Below are positions 1-8,178 of a DNA stretch of 28,946 nucleotides, one piece after another (the first letter of the stretch is position 1; every line of letters starts with the position of its first letter). The DNA comes from JBDKJS01 sp039806065 (GTDB taxonomy: Bacteria; Bacteroidota; Bacteroidia; AKYH767-A; 2013-40CM-41-45), in assembly GCA_039806065.1 (NCBI GenBank), contig JBDKJS010000040.1:1-28946 (forward strand). Direction: 5' to 3'. The position numbers and the translations under genes were made by a program. The notes under the pieces were generated by a model, which ran no database searches, was not told the DNA's origin, and worked only from the letters and a program-made list of their open reading frames with translations.

Positions 1-890
1 GCAGCAGAATAAATTTTTTCATTAAGGTCTACTGATTTTTCATTGATACCGTGCACAATGTTGGGTATATCGCCTTTACCAGGGGCGGTAAGTAACACTT
101 TACTCACGCCTTTTGCCAGAAGGTGTTTGCCAAGGCCATCCCTGTCGCGAGCCACCCCTGTATTATCGATAATAAGTGCGTTATTAATTCCATATTGTGT
201 GTAGTCAATGGTACTCATGTCATTGCTAGCGATCATATGAATGGTGTGGCCATTTACAATTAATGCTTTATGTGCATAATCTTCTATTACAGTACCGGGG
301 AATGGACCGTGAACAGAGTCTTGTCTCAATAGTTCAGCACGTTTTTTAATATCTTCATCGCTATTGCTTCTAGTAACTACTGCTCTCAATCTTAATTGTT
401 CGCCTTTACCGGCTTGGGTAATGAGTTCTCTCATGAGGATTCTTCCAATACGACCAAAACCATACAACACCACATCCTTAGGGGTGAGCACTCGTTTTTC
501 TTTTCCTATAAAGTTGCGAAGCTTATCACCTACAAATTCTTTAGCGGTTTTATAATTTGTTTTTTCGGCAATCCATTCAGAGGCCAAACGACCCAAGTCT
601 ATTCTTGACGGGGCTAAATCTAATTCATTTAGTTCCTTTACGATGGTAAGCGTATCGTGGGCATTGATAGGCTGTTTTACAAAGTCTTTAGCATATTGAT
701 GGAGATTTAATATTTCACTAGCGCTTCTATCTACTAATTGATTTCGGAATAGAACCAATTCAACAGATTTGTCGAACCAGAGGTGGGCAGAAAGGTTCAT
801 TAACTCTACAGCGGCCTTTTCAAGTTTGATCCAGTCAGCTAATTCATTTTCATACTTGCTCTTTTGAGCAGTCATAGCATTGGTACTCAT
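1..890 (-). CDS. gap: Glyceraldehyde-3-phosphate dehydrogenase, long form (partial, 3' end off window)
   Basis: Phosphorylating GAPDH of glycolysis/gluconeogenesis, cytoplasmic. 296 residues are visible, starting at the ATG whose A is base 890; the C-terminal part lies beyond the left edge. Residues 1-135 form an extra helical N-terminal region, followed by the Rossmann nucleotide-binding motif GFGRIGR at 144-150 and conserved segments such as DSVHGPF (191-197), IIDNTGV (240-246) and LLTAPGKGD (276-284). The catalytic cysteine motif (ASCTTN type) would lie immediately past the edge, since the visible sequence stops at KIYSA. The N-terminal extension matches the roughly 480-residue GAPDH common in Bacteroidota. 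The gene follows the sigma factor gene on the same strand but is separated from it by a hairpin terminator, so it is probably transcribed on its own. No clear -7 element is seen in the 57 bases before it. Confidence 0.93.
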   Translation of the reverse strand, partial: MSTNAMTAQKSKYENELADWIKLEKAAVELMNLSAHLWFDKSVELVLFRNQLVDRSASEILNLHQYAKDFVKQPINAHDTLTIVKELNELDLAPSRIDLGRLASEWIAEKTNYKTAKEFVGDKLRNFIGKEKRVLTPKDVVLYGFGRIGRILMRELITQAGKGEQLRLRAVVTRSNSDEDIKKRAELLRQDSVHGPFPGTVIEDYAHKALIVNGHTIHMIASNDMSTIDYTQYGINNALIIDNTGVARDRDGLGKHLLAKGVSKVLLTAPGKGDIPNIVHGINEKSVDLNEKIYSA

Positions 891-946
891 TTTTTGATTT
901 GTTAGATGTTAGGAATAATTAAATGATGAATGAAATGTATATTAAT

Positions 947-978
947 TTAAAAAGCAGCCTATGCGGATAAGCTGCTTT
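947..978 (-). terminator. Rho-independent terminator after the sigma factor gene
   Basis: Read on the minus strand, a perfect 8-bp stem AAAGCAGC/GCTGCTTT with a 12-base loop starts 17 bases after the sigma factor stop codon and is followed by a T/A-rich tract. Confidence 0.75.
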
Positions 979-995
979 ATATCTGATTGATTATT

Positions 996-1859
996 TTAGC
1001 CGAGGTATGCTTTTAGCAATTTACTTCTCGACTTATGTCTAAGTCTTCGAATGGCTTTTTCTTTTATCTGGCGAACCCGTTCGCGGGTTAGGTCAAATTT
1101 GGCACCTATTTCCTCAAGGGTAAGGCCATGCGCCAGCCCAATTCCGAAAAAGAGTTTGATTACTTCACGTTCTCTTTCGGTGAGTGTTGAAAGGGATCGG
1201 TCAATTTCTTTTTGAAGGCTTTCATTCATTAAAAATGAATCAGCTCTTGGCGAGTCGGTGTTTTCTAAAACATCTACCAAAGAATTGTCTTCACCTTGCA
1301 CAAAAGGGGCATCCATGCTCACATGTTTGCCACTCACTCTCATGGTATCAGAAATTTTTTCAATTGGGAGGTCTAGAATTTTAGAAAGCTCTTCTGGCGA
1401 AGGTTCTCTTTCAAACTCTTGTTCCAGTTTTGAATAAGCTTTTGAAATTTTATTGAGAGACCCCACTTGGTTGAGTGGTAGCCTAACGATACGACTTTGT
1501 TCTGCAAGGGCCTGTAGAATGCTTTGGCGAATCCACCATACGGCATAGGAAATAAATTTAAAGCCTCTTGTTTCATCGAATCTTTTAGCTGCTTTGATCA
1601 AACCTAAGTTTCCTTCATTGATTAAATCTGGCAAACTCAAACCTTGATTTTGATATTGTTTGGCAACAGATACTACAAAACGAAGGTTGGCTTTGGTAAG
1701 TCTGTCAAGGGCTACCTGATCTCCCTCTCTTATTTTACGCGCTAATCTTACTTCTTCTTCAGCGGTAATTAATTCTTCGCGACCAATTTCTTGAAGGTAT
1801 TTTTCAAGTGATTGGCTTTCGCGATTGGTAATAGATTTGGTTATTTTTAATTGCCTCAT
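996..1859 (-). CDS. rpoD: Primary RNA polymerase sigma factor (RpoD/SigA family)
   Basis: Group 1 sigma-70 factor of 287 residues that directs RNA polymerase to housekeeping promoters. Region 1.2 is at about 15-50. Region 2, with LRFVVSVAKQYQ, DLINEGNLGLIKA and the promoter-melting/-10 segment around FKFISYAVWWIRQSI, is at about 53-115. Region 3 spans about 130-205. The region 4 helix-turn-helix (LTLEEIGAKFDLTRERVRQI) is near 245-265. Region 1.1 and the non-conserved insert of the roughly 600-residue proteobacterial RpoD are absent; this is the usual compact Bacteroidota form. A CTTG-N20-TAATTTTG promoter precedes it and a terminator follows, so it appears monocistronic. The start ATG at 1859 has no Shine-Dalgarno sequence, as for nearly all genes here. 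The nine TAnnTTTG sites elsewhere in the window are presumably its targets (inference). Confidence 0.95.
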   Translation of the reverse strand: MRQLKITKSITNRESQSLEKYLQEIGREELITAEEEVRLARKIREGDQVALDRLTKANLRFVVSVAKQYQNQGLSLPDLINEGNLGLIKAAKRFDETRGFKFISYAVWWIRQSILQALAEQSRIVRLPLNQVGSLNKISKAYSKLEQEFEREPSPEELSKILDLPIEKISDTMRVSGKHVSMDAPFVQGEDNSLVDVLENTDSPRADSFLMNESLQKEIDRSLSTLTEREREVIKLFFGIGLAHGLTLEEIGAKFDLTRERVRQIKEKAIRRLRHKSRSKLLKAYLG

Positions 1860-1934
1860 GGGTAGTTTTGAATGCTAATGTTAAGGGTGTTTAATACGTA
1901 AAAAGGTTACGATTATTTAAATTGATTGATGGTT

Positions 1935-1966
1935 CAAAATTACCCCTTTTAGCAAAGCGAAGCAAG
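1935..1966 (-). promoter_or_regulatory. Bacteroidota-type promoter of rpoD
   Basis: The minus strand reads CTTG (1966-1963), 20 bases, then TAATTTTG (1942-1935), an exact TAnnTTTG -7 element with a three-of-four -33 box. This leaves an untranslated leader of about 70 bases before the sigma factor ATG. Confidence 0.6.
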
Positions 1967-2064
1967 TTTATTACCAGCGGAAGTGTTAGAAATAATGGCA
2001 ATGTTAATAACAGTAAGGCGGTAGAACTTGGCACAATAATCTTGCCATTGGGCTTGACACGGCA

Positions 2065-2092
2065 TAAAAAAAGCCGGCTGTTCTAGCCGACT
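2065..2092 (-). terminator. Rho-independent terminator of the rpsF-rpsR-rplI operon
   Basis: 8-bp stem AGTCGGCT/AGCCGGCT (one G-T pair) with loop AGAAC followed by a run of seven T on the minus strand, 24 bases after the rplI stop. Confidence 0.88.
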
Positions 2093-2116
2093 TTCAATAG
2101 TACATAAATGAAGTGC

Positions 2117-2563
2117 TTATTCAGCAACTACTTCAAAGTTGATTTTAGCTTTTACTTCTTTGTGAAGGTCAACTATAGCTTGGTAAGTGCCCACGGATTT
2201 AATGTGTTCGCTATCCATTTTTACTTTTTTGCGTTCTACATTCACGCCCATTTTATTCAATGCATCCGCAATTTGAAGCGGAGTAACGGAACCATAAATT
2301 TTTCCATTCTCACCAGCTTTCATGCCGATCTTAAGAAGCATGCTTTCTAATTGTTTTGCAACAGCTTCGGCATCGCCTCTTACTTTTTGGGCTTTGTGCG
2401 ATCTTTGTTTGAGGGTTTCGGAAAGCATTTTTTTATTGCTTTCGCTAGCTATTATTGCCAACCCACGGGGGATCAAAAAATTACGTGCATATCCGGGGCG
2501 TACTTTAACCACCTCATCGGCATATCCTAGATTGTCTAGGTCTTGTTTTAAGATTACTTCCAT
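2117..2563 (-). CDS. rplI: 50S ribosomal protein bL9
   Basis: Large-subunit ribosomal protein, 148 residues, normal family length. The N-terminal domain opens with MEVILKQDLDNLGYADEVV and the signature GYARNFLIPRGLA is at about 24-36; a connecting helix and the C-terminal domain (about 80-148) follow. Last gene of rpsF-rpsR-rplI, 17 bases after the rpsR stop. Unlike its neighbours it has a perfect Shine-Dalgarno sequence, AAGGAGG (2577-2571), 7 bases before the ATG at 2563. This fixes the start and is unusual in a phylum that rarely uses such sites. A strong terminator follows. Confidence 0.97.
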   Translation of the reverse strand: MEVILKQDLDNLGYADEVVKVRPGYARNFLIPRGLAIIASESNKKMLSETLKQRSHKAQKVRGDAEAVAKQLESMLLKIGMKAGENGKIYGSVTPLQIADALNKMGVNVERKKVKMDSEHIKSVGTYQAIVDLHKEVKAKINFEVVAE

Positions 2564-2570
2564 TTTGTTT

Positions 2571-2577
2571 CCTCCTT
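2571..2577 (-). promoter_or_regulatory. Canonical Shine-Dalgarno sequence of rplI
   Basis: The minus strand reads AAGGAGG with 7 bases to the ATG. rpsF and rpsR in the same operon and the other starts I examined in the window have only A/T-rich leaders, so this site stands out. Confidence 0.8.
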
Positions 2578-2580
2578 ATT

Positions 2581-2862
2581 TTATTTTAACATATCAGCTA
2601 CATAAGGCATTAAAGCCAGGTGGCGCGAACGCTTGATGGCTTGCGCCACCTTGCGTTGATATTTCAGTGATGTACCGGTCAATCTTCTAGGAAGAAGCTT
2701 GCCTTGTTCGTTTACGAATTTTAAAAGGAAATTAGCATCTTTATAGTCGATGTATTTAATTCCACTTTTCTTAAAACGACAGTATTTTTTCTTCCCTGCT
2801 TCCACAGTGGGTGGGTTAAGGTAGCGAATGTCGTTGTTTGATGCGATTGGTGATGTTGCCAT
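2581..2862 (-). CDS. rpsR: 30S ribosomal protein bS18
   Basis: Small-subunit protein of 93 residues that binds 16S rRNA with bS6. The core is clear: a CRFKKSGIKYIDYKDANFLL segment (about 28-47), then KLLPRRLTGTSLKYQRKVAQ and a basic helix with AIKRSRHLALMPYV (about 76-89). It is somewhat longer than the 75-residue E. coli protein because of the N-terminal extension of about 20 residues. The gene lies 23 bases after rpsF and 17 bases before rplI. In characterised Bacteroidota ribosomes, bS18 together with bS6 and bS21 helps sequester the anti-Shine-Dalgarno end of 16S rRNA (known for the group, not visible here). Confidence 0.96.
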   Translation of the reverse strand: MATSPIASNNDIRYLNPPTVEAGKKKYCRFKKSGIKYIDYKDANFLLKFVNEQGKLLPRRLTGTSLKYQRKVAQAIKRSRHLALMPYVADMLK

Positions 2863-2885
2863 TTTTCTTTCTCTGTTTAGTTAAG

Positions 2886-3245
2886 TTAAGCTACTGCCGT
2901 TTCTTCTTTTTTAGTGGCTGCATTCTTGCGTTTCTTTTCGTTGTAAGCAATAGCGTCTTTGTCTAGTGCTATGGTCAAAAAGCGCATTACGCGTTCATCA
3001 CGCTTTAGTTCAATTTCAAGCTTACCAATAAGTTCACCTTTTGATTTGTGCTCTACTAGGTAGTAGAATCCGGTGTTCTTTTTTTGTATTGGATAAGCCA
3101 GCTTGCGCAATCCCCAATTGTTTTCAAAAACAATCTCGGAACCGTTGTCGGTGAGGATTTTCTTAAATTTTGATACAGTGTCCATTGCCTGCTCTTCCGA
3201 AAGCACGGGGTTTAAAATGAATACTGTTTCATACTGTTTTAACAT
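2886..3245 (-). CDS. rpsF: 30S ribosomal protein bS6
   Basis: Small-subunit protein, 119 residues, heterodimer partner of bS18. The N-terminus MLKQYETVFILNPVLSEEQ and the conserved WGLRKLAYPIQKKNTGFYYL (44-63) are typical; a lysine-rich tail of about 20 residues ends the protein. First gene of rpsF-rpsR-rplI, preceded by a textbook promoter (TTTG-N20-TATATTTG). The order rpsF-rpsR-rplI is conserved across bacteria and supports the assignment. The leader lacks a Shine-Dalgarno sequence. Confidence 0.96.
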   Translation of the reverse strand: MLKQYETVFILNPVLSEEQAMDTVSKFKKILTDNGSEIVFENNWGLRKLAYPIQKKNTGFYYLVEHKSKGELIGKLEIELKRDERVMRFLTIALDKDAIAYNEKKRKNAATKKEETAVA

Positions 3246-3288
3246 GCTGATTTACAATAAATTAATTAAAAATTATTTTTTTGGGACG

Positions 3289-3320
3289 CAAATATAGGGA
3301 TTTGCACCAAAACTACCAAA
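3289..3320 (-). promoter_or_regulatory. Promoter of the rpsF-rpsR-rplI operon
   Basis: Exact match to both Bacteroidota boxes on the minus strand: TTTG (3320-3317), a 20-base spacer, and TATATTTG (3296-3289), followed by a leader of about 35-40 A/T-rich bases before rpsF. Confidence 0.8.
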
Positions 3321-3465
3321 TCAAAATTGAGCCATCAGTTAGCCTTTCGGGTAGTATCATTCATTCTTCCATCGGTGATTTTTCAATTTCATTTGCTTTA
3401 TTTGTAACCTGAATTTCTAGGAATAAAAATATTATAAAATTATAGCATCATTTAAGAAAAGCCTT

Positions 3466-5877
3466 ATGGATTTTAAAAAACTCACGCCTCATCTCATTGC
3501 CTTTGGATTGTTTGTGGCCATTTCATTTGCTTATTGTTTACCTGTATTGGAAGGAAAAAAAATAGACATGCATGATATGAACATGTATGCCGGTATGGCA
3601 CATGAGTCAGTAGCTTTTCGCGATAGTACTGGCATAGATCCTCTGTGGACCAATAGCATGTTTGGAGGAATGCCCACTTACCAGATAAGCGCTGCTAGCA
3701 AGAGTGATTTTATGAGTACCCTTTTCAGTGTGCTTAGGAGTGTTTTTCCAGAACCTGTTTACATTTTAGTATTGGCTCTATTTAGTTTTTACATTCTGCT
3801 TTTAGCTTTAAAAGTAAATCAGCAATTGAGTGTAGTAGGAGCAATAGGATTTGCATTTGCATCTTATCTATTTATCATTTTAAATGCGGGGCATATTACC
3901 AAAGCCATGGCCATAGCCACTGGACCACTGCTGGTAGCTGGTGTGATCAACCTTTTCCATCAGCAATTTATTAAGGGTGCATTTTTAACATTATTGGGTG
4001 CATGGTTGCAACTATATTGTAACCACTACCAGATGACCTATTACCTTGGATTAATTTTGGTGGTGATTGGCATAGCCTATTTCGTAGCAGCCATTCTTTC
4101 AAAGCGCCTTGTTCCTTATTTGAAGGCGGTAGGGGTTATTGTGTTAGCTGGAGGCTTGTCATTGCTGCCTACCTACTTGCAGCTATTTTCCACTTTAGAC
4201 TACGCCAAATTTACCACCAGGGGCGCATCAGAATTGACAGAAAAAAAGGTGAGTGATGGATTGGATATTGATTACGCATTTGCTTGGAGCTATGGAGTTG
4301 GAGAAACCTTCACCTTACTCATTCCTGATTTTTATGGAGGTGCCTCTCAGGGAGAAGTTTCCAAGTCATCGGCCACCTACAAGGCGCTCCAATCAAATGG
4401 AGCTGGTGCACAGGCTTCAAGTTTTATCAAGCAGGTGCCACTTTATTGGGGCGATCAGTCCATTACTGGAGGCCCTACTTATATTGGTGCCATCAACATT
4501 TTTCTTTTCGTATTGGCATTATTGGTTTTGCGTGGGGCATTAAAATGGGGCGTATTGGCTTCAGTCGTGTTGGTTATGATGTTAAGTTGGGGAAAAAATT
4601 TCGAATCTTTCAACAATTTTATGTTTTATAACTTTCCAGCCTACAGTAAGTTTAGAGCGGTGTCCATGATCCTTTCTTTTACATCGTTGTTAATTCCATT
4701 GCTTGGTTTTGTAGGTTTAAGTCAGTTGATTGCAACTAAGGATAAATCAAATCTAATCAATCAATTGCTTAAGGCTGCAGGTTTCACAGCAGGATTTTGC
4801 TTACTCTGTGCTATTGGATCCGACATGTTTTCTTATACCGGAGCAGTAGATGAGCAGCTAAAAAGCTATCCGCAGTGGTTACTTGATGCAATAAGGGAAG
4901 ACCGGCAAAGCGCACTACAATCTGATGCGTTCCGATCGTTTGCCTTAATTACGCTGGCAGCTGCAGCCATTTGGTTTTATTTGAAAGGCCGTCTGAATCA
5001 GCTATACATGGTAGTGGCCATCGGAGGTTTGATGACATTGGATTTATGGACAGTAGGCAAAAGGTATTTAAATAACGATAATTTTGTATCTTCATCTAAA
5101 TTGAAATCGCAATTTTCACCTAGTCAGGCTGATGCTACTATACTACAAGATCAAACGTTAGGCTACAGGGTAATGAATACCAGTGTGAGCACGTTTAATG
5201 ATGCCAGTACTTCTTACTTTCATAGAAGTATAGGCGGATACCATGGTACTAAGTTAAAGCGATACCAAGAGGTAATAGAATATCAGATTGCAAAAAATAA
5301 TATGAATGTATTGAACATGCTTAATACAAAATATTTTATTATGCCTGACGAACAAAGCGGAGGGCCGGTGGCTAGAATTAATCCAGGCGCTCTGGGTGCA
5401 GCTTGGCTGGTAAACAGTTATCAACTGGTGGCCAATGCCGATAGTGAGATGAGCGCCCTGAGCACTTTTAATCCAAAGCAGACTGCCATCATAGACCAAC
5501 GATTTAAAGTACAATTGGGATCTTTCTCATCCAGTTTTGAAGTTGATAGTACAGCATCGATCAATTTGCAGCAATATGCACCCAATGAATTAAAATATGA
5601 TTTCAATGCCACCATGCCGCAGCTGGCTGTTTTCTCAGAAATTTATTATGAAGAAGGATGGAACGCTTATATCGATGGCAAAGCGGCACCATATTTTAGA
5701 TGCAATTATATTTTACGAGGCATGGCACTTCCAGCGGGTAAGCATCAAATTATATTCAAATTTGAACCGGCTAATTATTATAAGGCTGAGAAGATAGCAT
5801 ACGCTGGATCAATAGCCGTATCAGTAATATTGCTTGTTTTGGGTGGTTTACTATTGAGGAAGACTTCGGAAAAATAA
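3466..5877 (+). CDS. YfhO-family polytopic membrane protein
   Basis: 803-residue inner-membrane protein. A first transmembrane segment lies at about 10-28 and is followed by the polar stretch GKKIDMHDMNMYAGMAHES, a DMxxYxG-type motif recurrent in YfhO proteins. About a dozen further hydrophobic segments run from residue 95 to 530. A soluble domain (about 530-770) has SFNDASTSYFHRSIGGYHG, LNTKYFI and a final YYEEGWNAYIDGKAAPYFRCN segment, and a last transmembrane helix is at about 775-797. This is the GT-C-like architecture of the YfhO family, whose members are linked to glycosylation of surface polymers; no substrate can be named. It stands alone on the plus strand, divergent from rpsF, and ends 8 bases from the convergent haem/propeller lipoprotein gene. 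No strong promoter is recognised; the -7-like TTTATTTG near 3393 is only partial. Confidence 0.85.
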   Translation: MDFKKLTPHLIAFGLFVAISFAYCLPVLEGKKIDMHDMNMYAGMAHESVAFRDSTGIDPLWTNSMFGGMPTYQISAASKSDFMSTLFSVLRSVFPEPVYILVLALFSFYILLLALKVNQQLSVVGAIGFAFASYLFIILNAGHITKAMAIATGPLLVAGVINLFHQQFIKGAFLTLLGAWLQLYCNHYQMTYYLGLILVVIGIAYFVAAILSKRLVPYLKAVGVIVLAGGLSLLPTYLQLFSTLDYAKFTTRGASELTEKKVSDGLDIDYAFAWSYGVGETFTLLIPDFYGGASQGEVSKSSATYKALQSNGAGAQASSFIKQVPLYWGDQSITGGPTYIGAINIFLFVLALLVLRGALKWGVLASVVLVMMLSWGKNFESFNNFMFYNFPAYSKFRAVSMILSFTSLLIPLLGFVGLSQLIATKDKSNLINQLLKAAGFTAGFCLLCAIGSDMFSYTGAVDEQLKSYPQWLLDAIREDRQSALQSDAFRSFALITLAAAAIWFYLKGRLNQLYMVVAIGGLMTLDLWTVGKRYLNNDNFVSSSKLKSQFSPSQADATILQDQTLGYRVMNTSVSTFNDASTSYFHRSIGGYHGTKLKRYQEVIEYQIAKNNMNVLNMLNTKYFIMPDEQSGGPVARINPGALGAAWLVNSYQLVANADSEMSALSTFNPKQTAIIDQRFKVQLGSFSSSFEVDSTASINLQQYAPNELKYDFNATMPQLAVFSEIYYEEGWNAYIDGKAAPYFRCNYILRGMALPAGKHQIIFKFEPANYYKAEKIAYAGSIAVSVILLVLGGLLLRKTSEK

Positions 5878-5885
5878 GATAATGA

Positions 5886-7394
5886 TTATTTTCTCACACT
5901 TATAAAATAAGGATCTGTGAGAAGCTCCATTTTATAAGTGAATGAGGTATTGAAATCATCTTGAAGTGATTTGCGGAAGAGTTGTAGTGTATTCATGTCA
6001 ATGGCAATTACGCTGCCGTTGCGTCCACCACAAGAACTGCTATGGTGTGGTGCAGGCCCGTTGGGGTCAATATTCCTATTCGCTACGTATACTAAGCCGT
6101 TAGCATCATCTACTGCTACACCATGAGGTTGATAGCCTGGAAAAACAGATATGGGATTGCCTACTATGGTTAAATCGTTATAATTAATTACATATACAGA
6201 ACCTTTTTTGCCTGTTCCAAATTGAGCATCCTCTTCGCAAGTTACAAAAGCATAGGGTTTAGAAAGGCTGAAAGCCATTTCTAGAGGTTTAGTACCTACT
6301 GGAATAATTGCCAGCAGTTGGTCATTAGATAAATCAAACACCCTTACTTCATTACTTGCCTGGCAGGTAACAAAATATTTATCACCTCCGGGAGCTATGT
6401 ATACTTCATGAGGATTTAGGTTTAGGCCCACTAACGGAGCTTCAAGCAGAATTTCTTGAACTGTATAAGCCTGTGCTGCCATATCAATTTTGTAAATGAT
6501 ATTGCTTCCATTTCTATTGCTGGTAACATAAAGATACCGGTCATCGGGTGTTATGGCGGTGCCATGAGGAGAAAGCAAGGAAACAGGTAAAATTTCGGAT
6601 GTGTAGTTGTCTAAATCTACAAGAACCAGCAGATTGTTGAATAGCAAGTCTGCAACTATCATTTTATTGGAGTTGTTGAAAAACGAAATAGTATTCCATT
6701 GTCCAATCAAAGGGCCAAGGCTTATATTAGCAATCCATTCATCGGTATCGGCATTAAATTTTTGTACTACTTGTGCATTGAGGAAAATCACATACCAATA
6801 TTTACCGTCAGGAGAAACCTTTATGGCGTGAGGAGACTCTATGACCTGGTCATTAATACCTACTTTAACCAATCGCATCACTACTTTAGAGGCAGCATCA
6901 ATAACACTAACTCTGTCGCAGCCTTGGTTTACCACATATATTTTACTCCTAGAGCTGGCATCACTACTAAATTTTACGTTTCCATTTTTGTCAGGTGCTC
7001 CATTATCAATCCAGTTCTTAAATAGGATTACTTCATCGCGTGTAAGAGGTGGGGCGCCAATGGGCATGGTAGGTTGAAGTGAATTTCCTAAATCGGCATA
7101 GGTGTTGATGAAACTCATCAAGTAACTAAACTCGCTACTATAAGGAATAACCGGGCTACCATTCACACCTCCTTCAAACATTTTATCCCAAGTGCTAAAA
7201 TCAAGTCCGCCAGCATTGCCTGCGCCTCTTGTGGTGTGACATCCTATACGAGCACAGCCCTTGGCTACTATTTTGCTGATCGCTTCAGGAAATTGATTTT
7301 CCGGTTCAACTTTTATTTTTTCATTAGTGCAACCTATAATTGAACTTATGAAAATTATATAAATACAATAATAACTAAATTTATTCGCTAACAT
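5886..7394 (-). CDS. Lipoprotein with c-type haem site and YVTN-type beta-propeller
   Basis: 502-residue exported lipoprotein. The signal peptide ends in lipobox SIIGC (Cys22). A small cytochrome-like domain (about 33-140) carries the haem motif GCARIGCHT, i.e. C-x4-C-H with Cys47, Cys52 and His53, and a likely distal methionine in TMPIGAPPLT. From about 150 to 480 runs a beta-propeller of YVTN/YncE type with repeated blades such as IYVVNQGCDRVSVIDAAS, HGTAITPDDRYLYVTSNRNG and GLVYVANRNI. The domain pairing suggests an electron-transfer or redox role at the outer membrane or periplasmic face, but no reaction can be assigned. It is the last gene of a three-gene operon and overlaps the stop of the preceding lipoprotein gene by 14 bases. 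The C-x4-CH spacing differs from the usual CxxCH but recurs in Bacteroidota. Confidence 0.82.
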   Translation of the reverse strand: MLANKFSYYCIYIIFISSIIGCTNEKIKVEPENQFPEAISKIVAKGCARIGCHTTRGAGNAGGLDFSTWDKMFEGGVNGSPVIPYSSEFSYLMSFINTYADLGNSLQPTMPIGAPPLTRDEVILFKNWIDNGAPDKNGNVKFSSDASSRSKIYVVNQGCDRVSVIDAASKVVMRLVKVGINDQVIESPHAIKVSPDGKYWYVIFLNAQVVQKFNADTDEWIANISLGPLIGQWNTISFFNNSNKMIVADLLFNNLLVLVDLDNYTSEILPVSLLSPHGTAITPDDRYLYVTSNRNGSNIIYKIDMAAQAYTVQEILLEAPLVGLNLNPHEVYIAPGGDKYFVTCQASNEVRVFDLSNDQLLAIIPVGTKPLEMAFSLSKPYAFVTCEEDAQFGTGKKGSVYVINYNDLTIVGNPISVFPGYQPHGVAVDDANGLVYVANRNIDPNGPAPHHSSSCGGRNGSVIAIDMNTLQLFRKSLQDDFNTSFTYKMELLTDPYFISVRK

Positions 7395-7764
7395 AGAATA
7401 TTTTATTTACTACTCCATCAGCTGAATTGCTAGTAGAAAGTGAAACTGGGCTAAAGCCTGATACAGGCATCATAAAGATAGGGTCATACCCTGATCCGAA
7501 TAAATAATAATTGCCTAAGGAAAGATTGGTGAATATTACATTGCCTTCAGCATCGGCTGTAGCCTTTAAATCATAGGCGGTTGTATCATTGCCAGGCCAC
7601 TCGGTTGCATTTTTTTTTAGGTAGATGGGGAGGTATGGCACCCCCCAGCTATGGTGCATTGCCCTTACTTTCAGTTGAAGGTTGCCACTGATTGGCTTTA
7701 AGGTGTTTTCTTTTTTACAACTTAAAGTGAGAAATAATAAAAGTGCAATGAAAGCTGGTTTCAT
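7381..7764 (-). CDS. Small lipoprotein, paralogue of its upstream neighbour
   Basis: 127-residue predicted lipoprotein of unknown function. Signal MKPAFIALLLFLTLSC has its lipid-attached cysteine at residue 16. The mature part resembles a short transthyretin/carboxypeptidase-regulatory-like beta fold: GNLQLKVRAMHHS, then PIYLKKNATEWPG, TAYDLKATADAEGNVIFTNL, GNYYLFGSGYDP and PVSGFSPVSL. The His-His pair, YD, AEG, L-x2-G-x-YY, G-x-D and V-x-G-x2-P line up with the neighbouring gene product, so the two are duplicates. Its ATG directly follows the stop of that neighbour with no gap, and its own end overlaps the haem/propeller gene by 14 bases, so the three are co-translated. The His-His pair could bind metal (speculative). 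Confidence 0.75.
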   Translation of the reverse strand: MKPAFIALLLFLTLSCKKENTLKPISGNLQLKVRAMHHSWGVPYLPIYLKKNATEWPGNDTTAYDLKATADAEGNVIFTNLSLGNYYLFGSGYDPIFMMPVSGFSPVSLSTSNSADGVVNKIFYVSE

Positions 7765-8178
7765 CTAGTGATCCTCTGTGACGGGAATATCTAAATTGAT
7801 GGTGCCCGATTGTTGTGTAGTATTAAATGGAATGCCTCCTTTAACTCTGAGCGCTATGCTGGTATCTAGCCCCACTGCATAAATGTAATAGTCGCCACAT
7901 TTCAGCCCAGTTAGGTTGACTACTGCGGTTCCTTCAGCTCCTATAAAAGTGGCGTCATAAGAATTAGGATTGGTTCCAGGATTGTCTTGTGTATTGTACT
8001 TTACATAGACGGTATCGCGGTAATTAGGTTGGCTAAGAATAGCCTTACTATGATGTTTGATTGTGGCTACAATGGTTAAATTTCCACCGGACCCGGCTAT
8101 GCAATCATTTTCTGGCTTGCAGCTGAAATTGATCATGATGCTAAATAGCAAAAGCGTAGCAATAAAAAGATTTTTCAT
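7765..8178 (-). CDS. Small lipoprotein with His-His motif, first gene of the haem/propeller operon
   Basis: 137-residue predicted lipoprotein. The start at 8178 is chosen because it opens a proper signal peptide, MKNLFIATLLLFSIMINFSC (lipid Cys20); an upstream ATG at 8217 would place 13 extra residues before it. The mature sequence has GNLTIVATIKHHSKA, YRDTVYVKYNTQDNPG, SYDATFIGAEGTAVVNLTGL, GDYYIYAVGLDTS and VKGGIPF, and ends TVTEDH-like (PVTEDH). It aligns along most of its length with the next gene product. No characterised domain is recognised. The gene heads an operon whose third member carries a covalent haem motif, which suggests a shared envelope redox or metal function (inference). 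Confidence 0.74.
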   Translation of the reverse strand: MKNLFIATLLLFSIMINFSCKPENDCIAGSGGNLTIVATIKHHSKAILSQPNYRDTVYVKYNTQDNPGTNPNSYDATFIGAEGTAVVNLTGLKCGDYYIYAVGLDTSIALRVKGGIPFNTTQQSGTINLDIPVTEDH

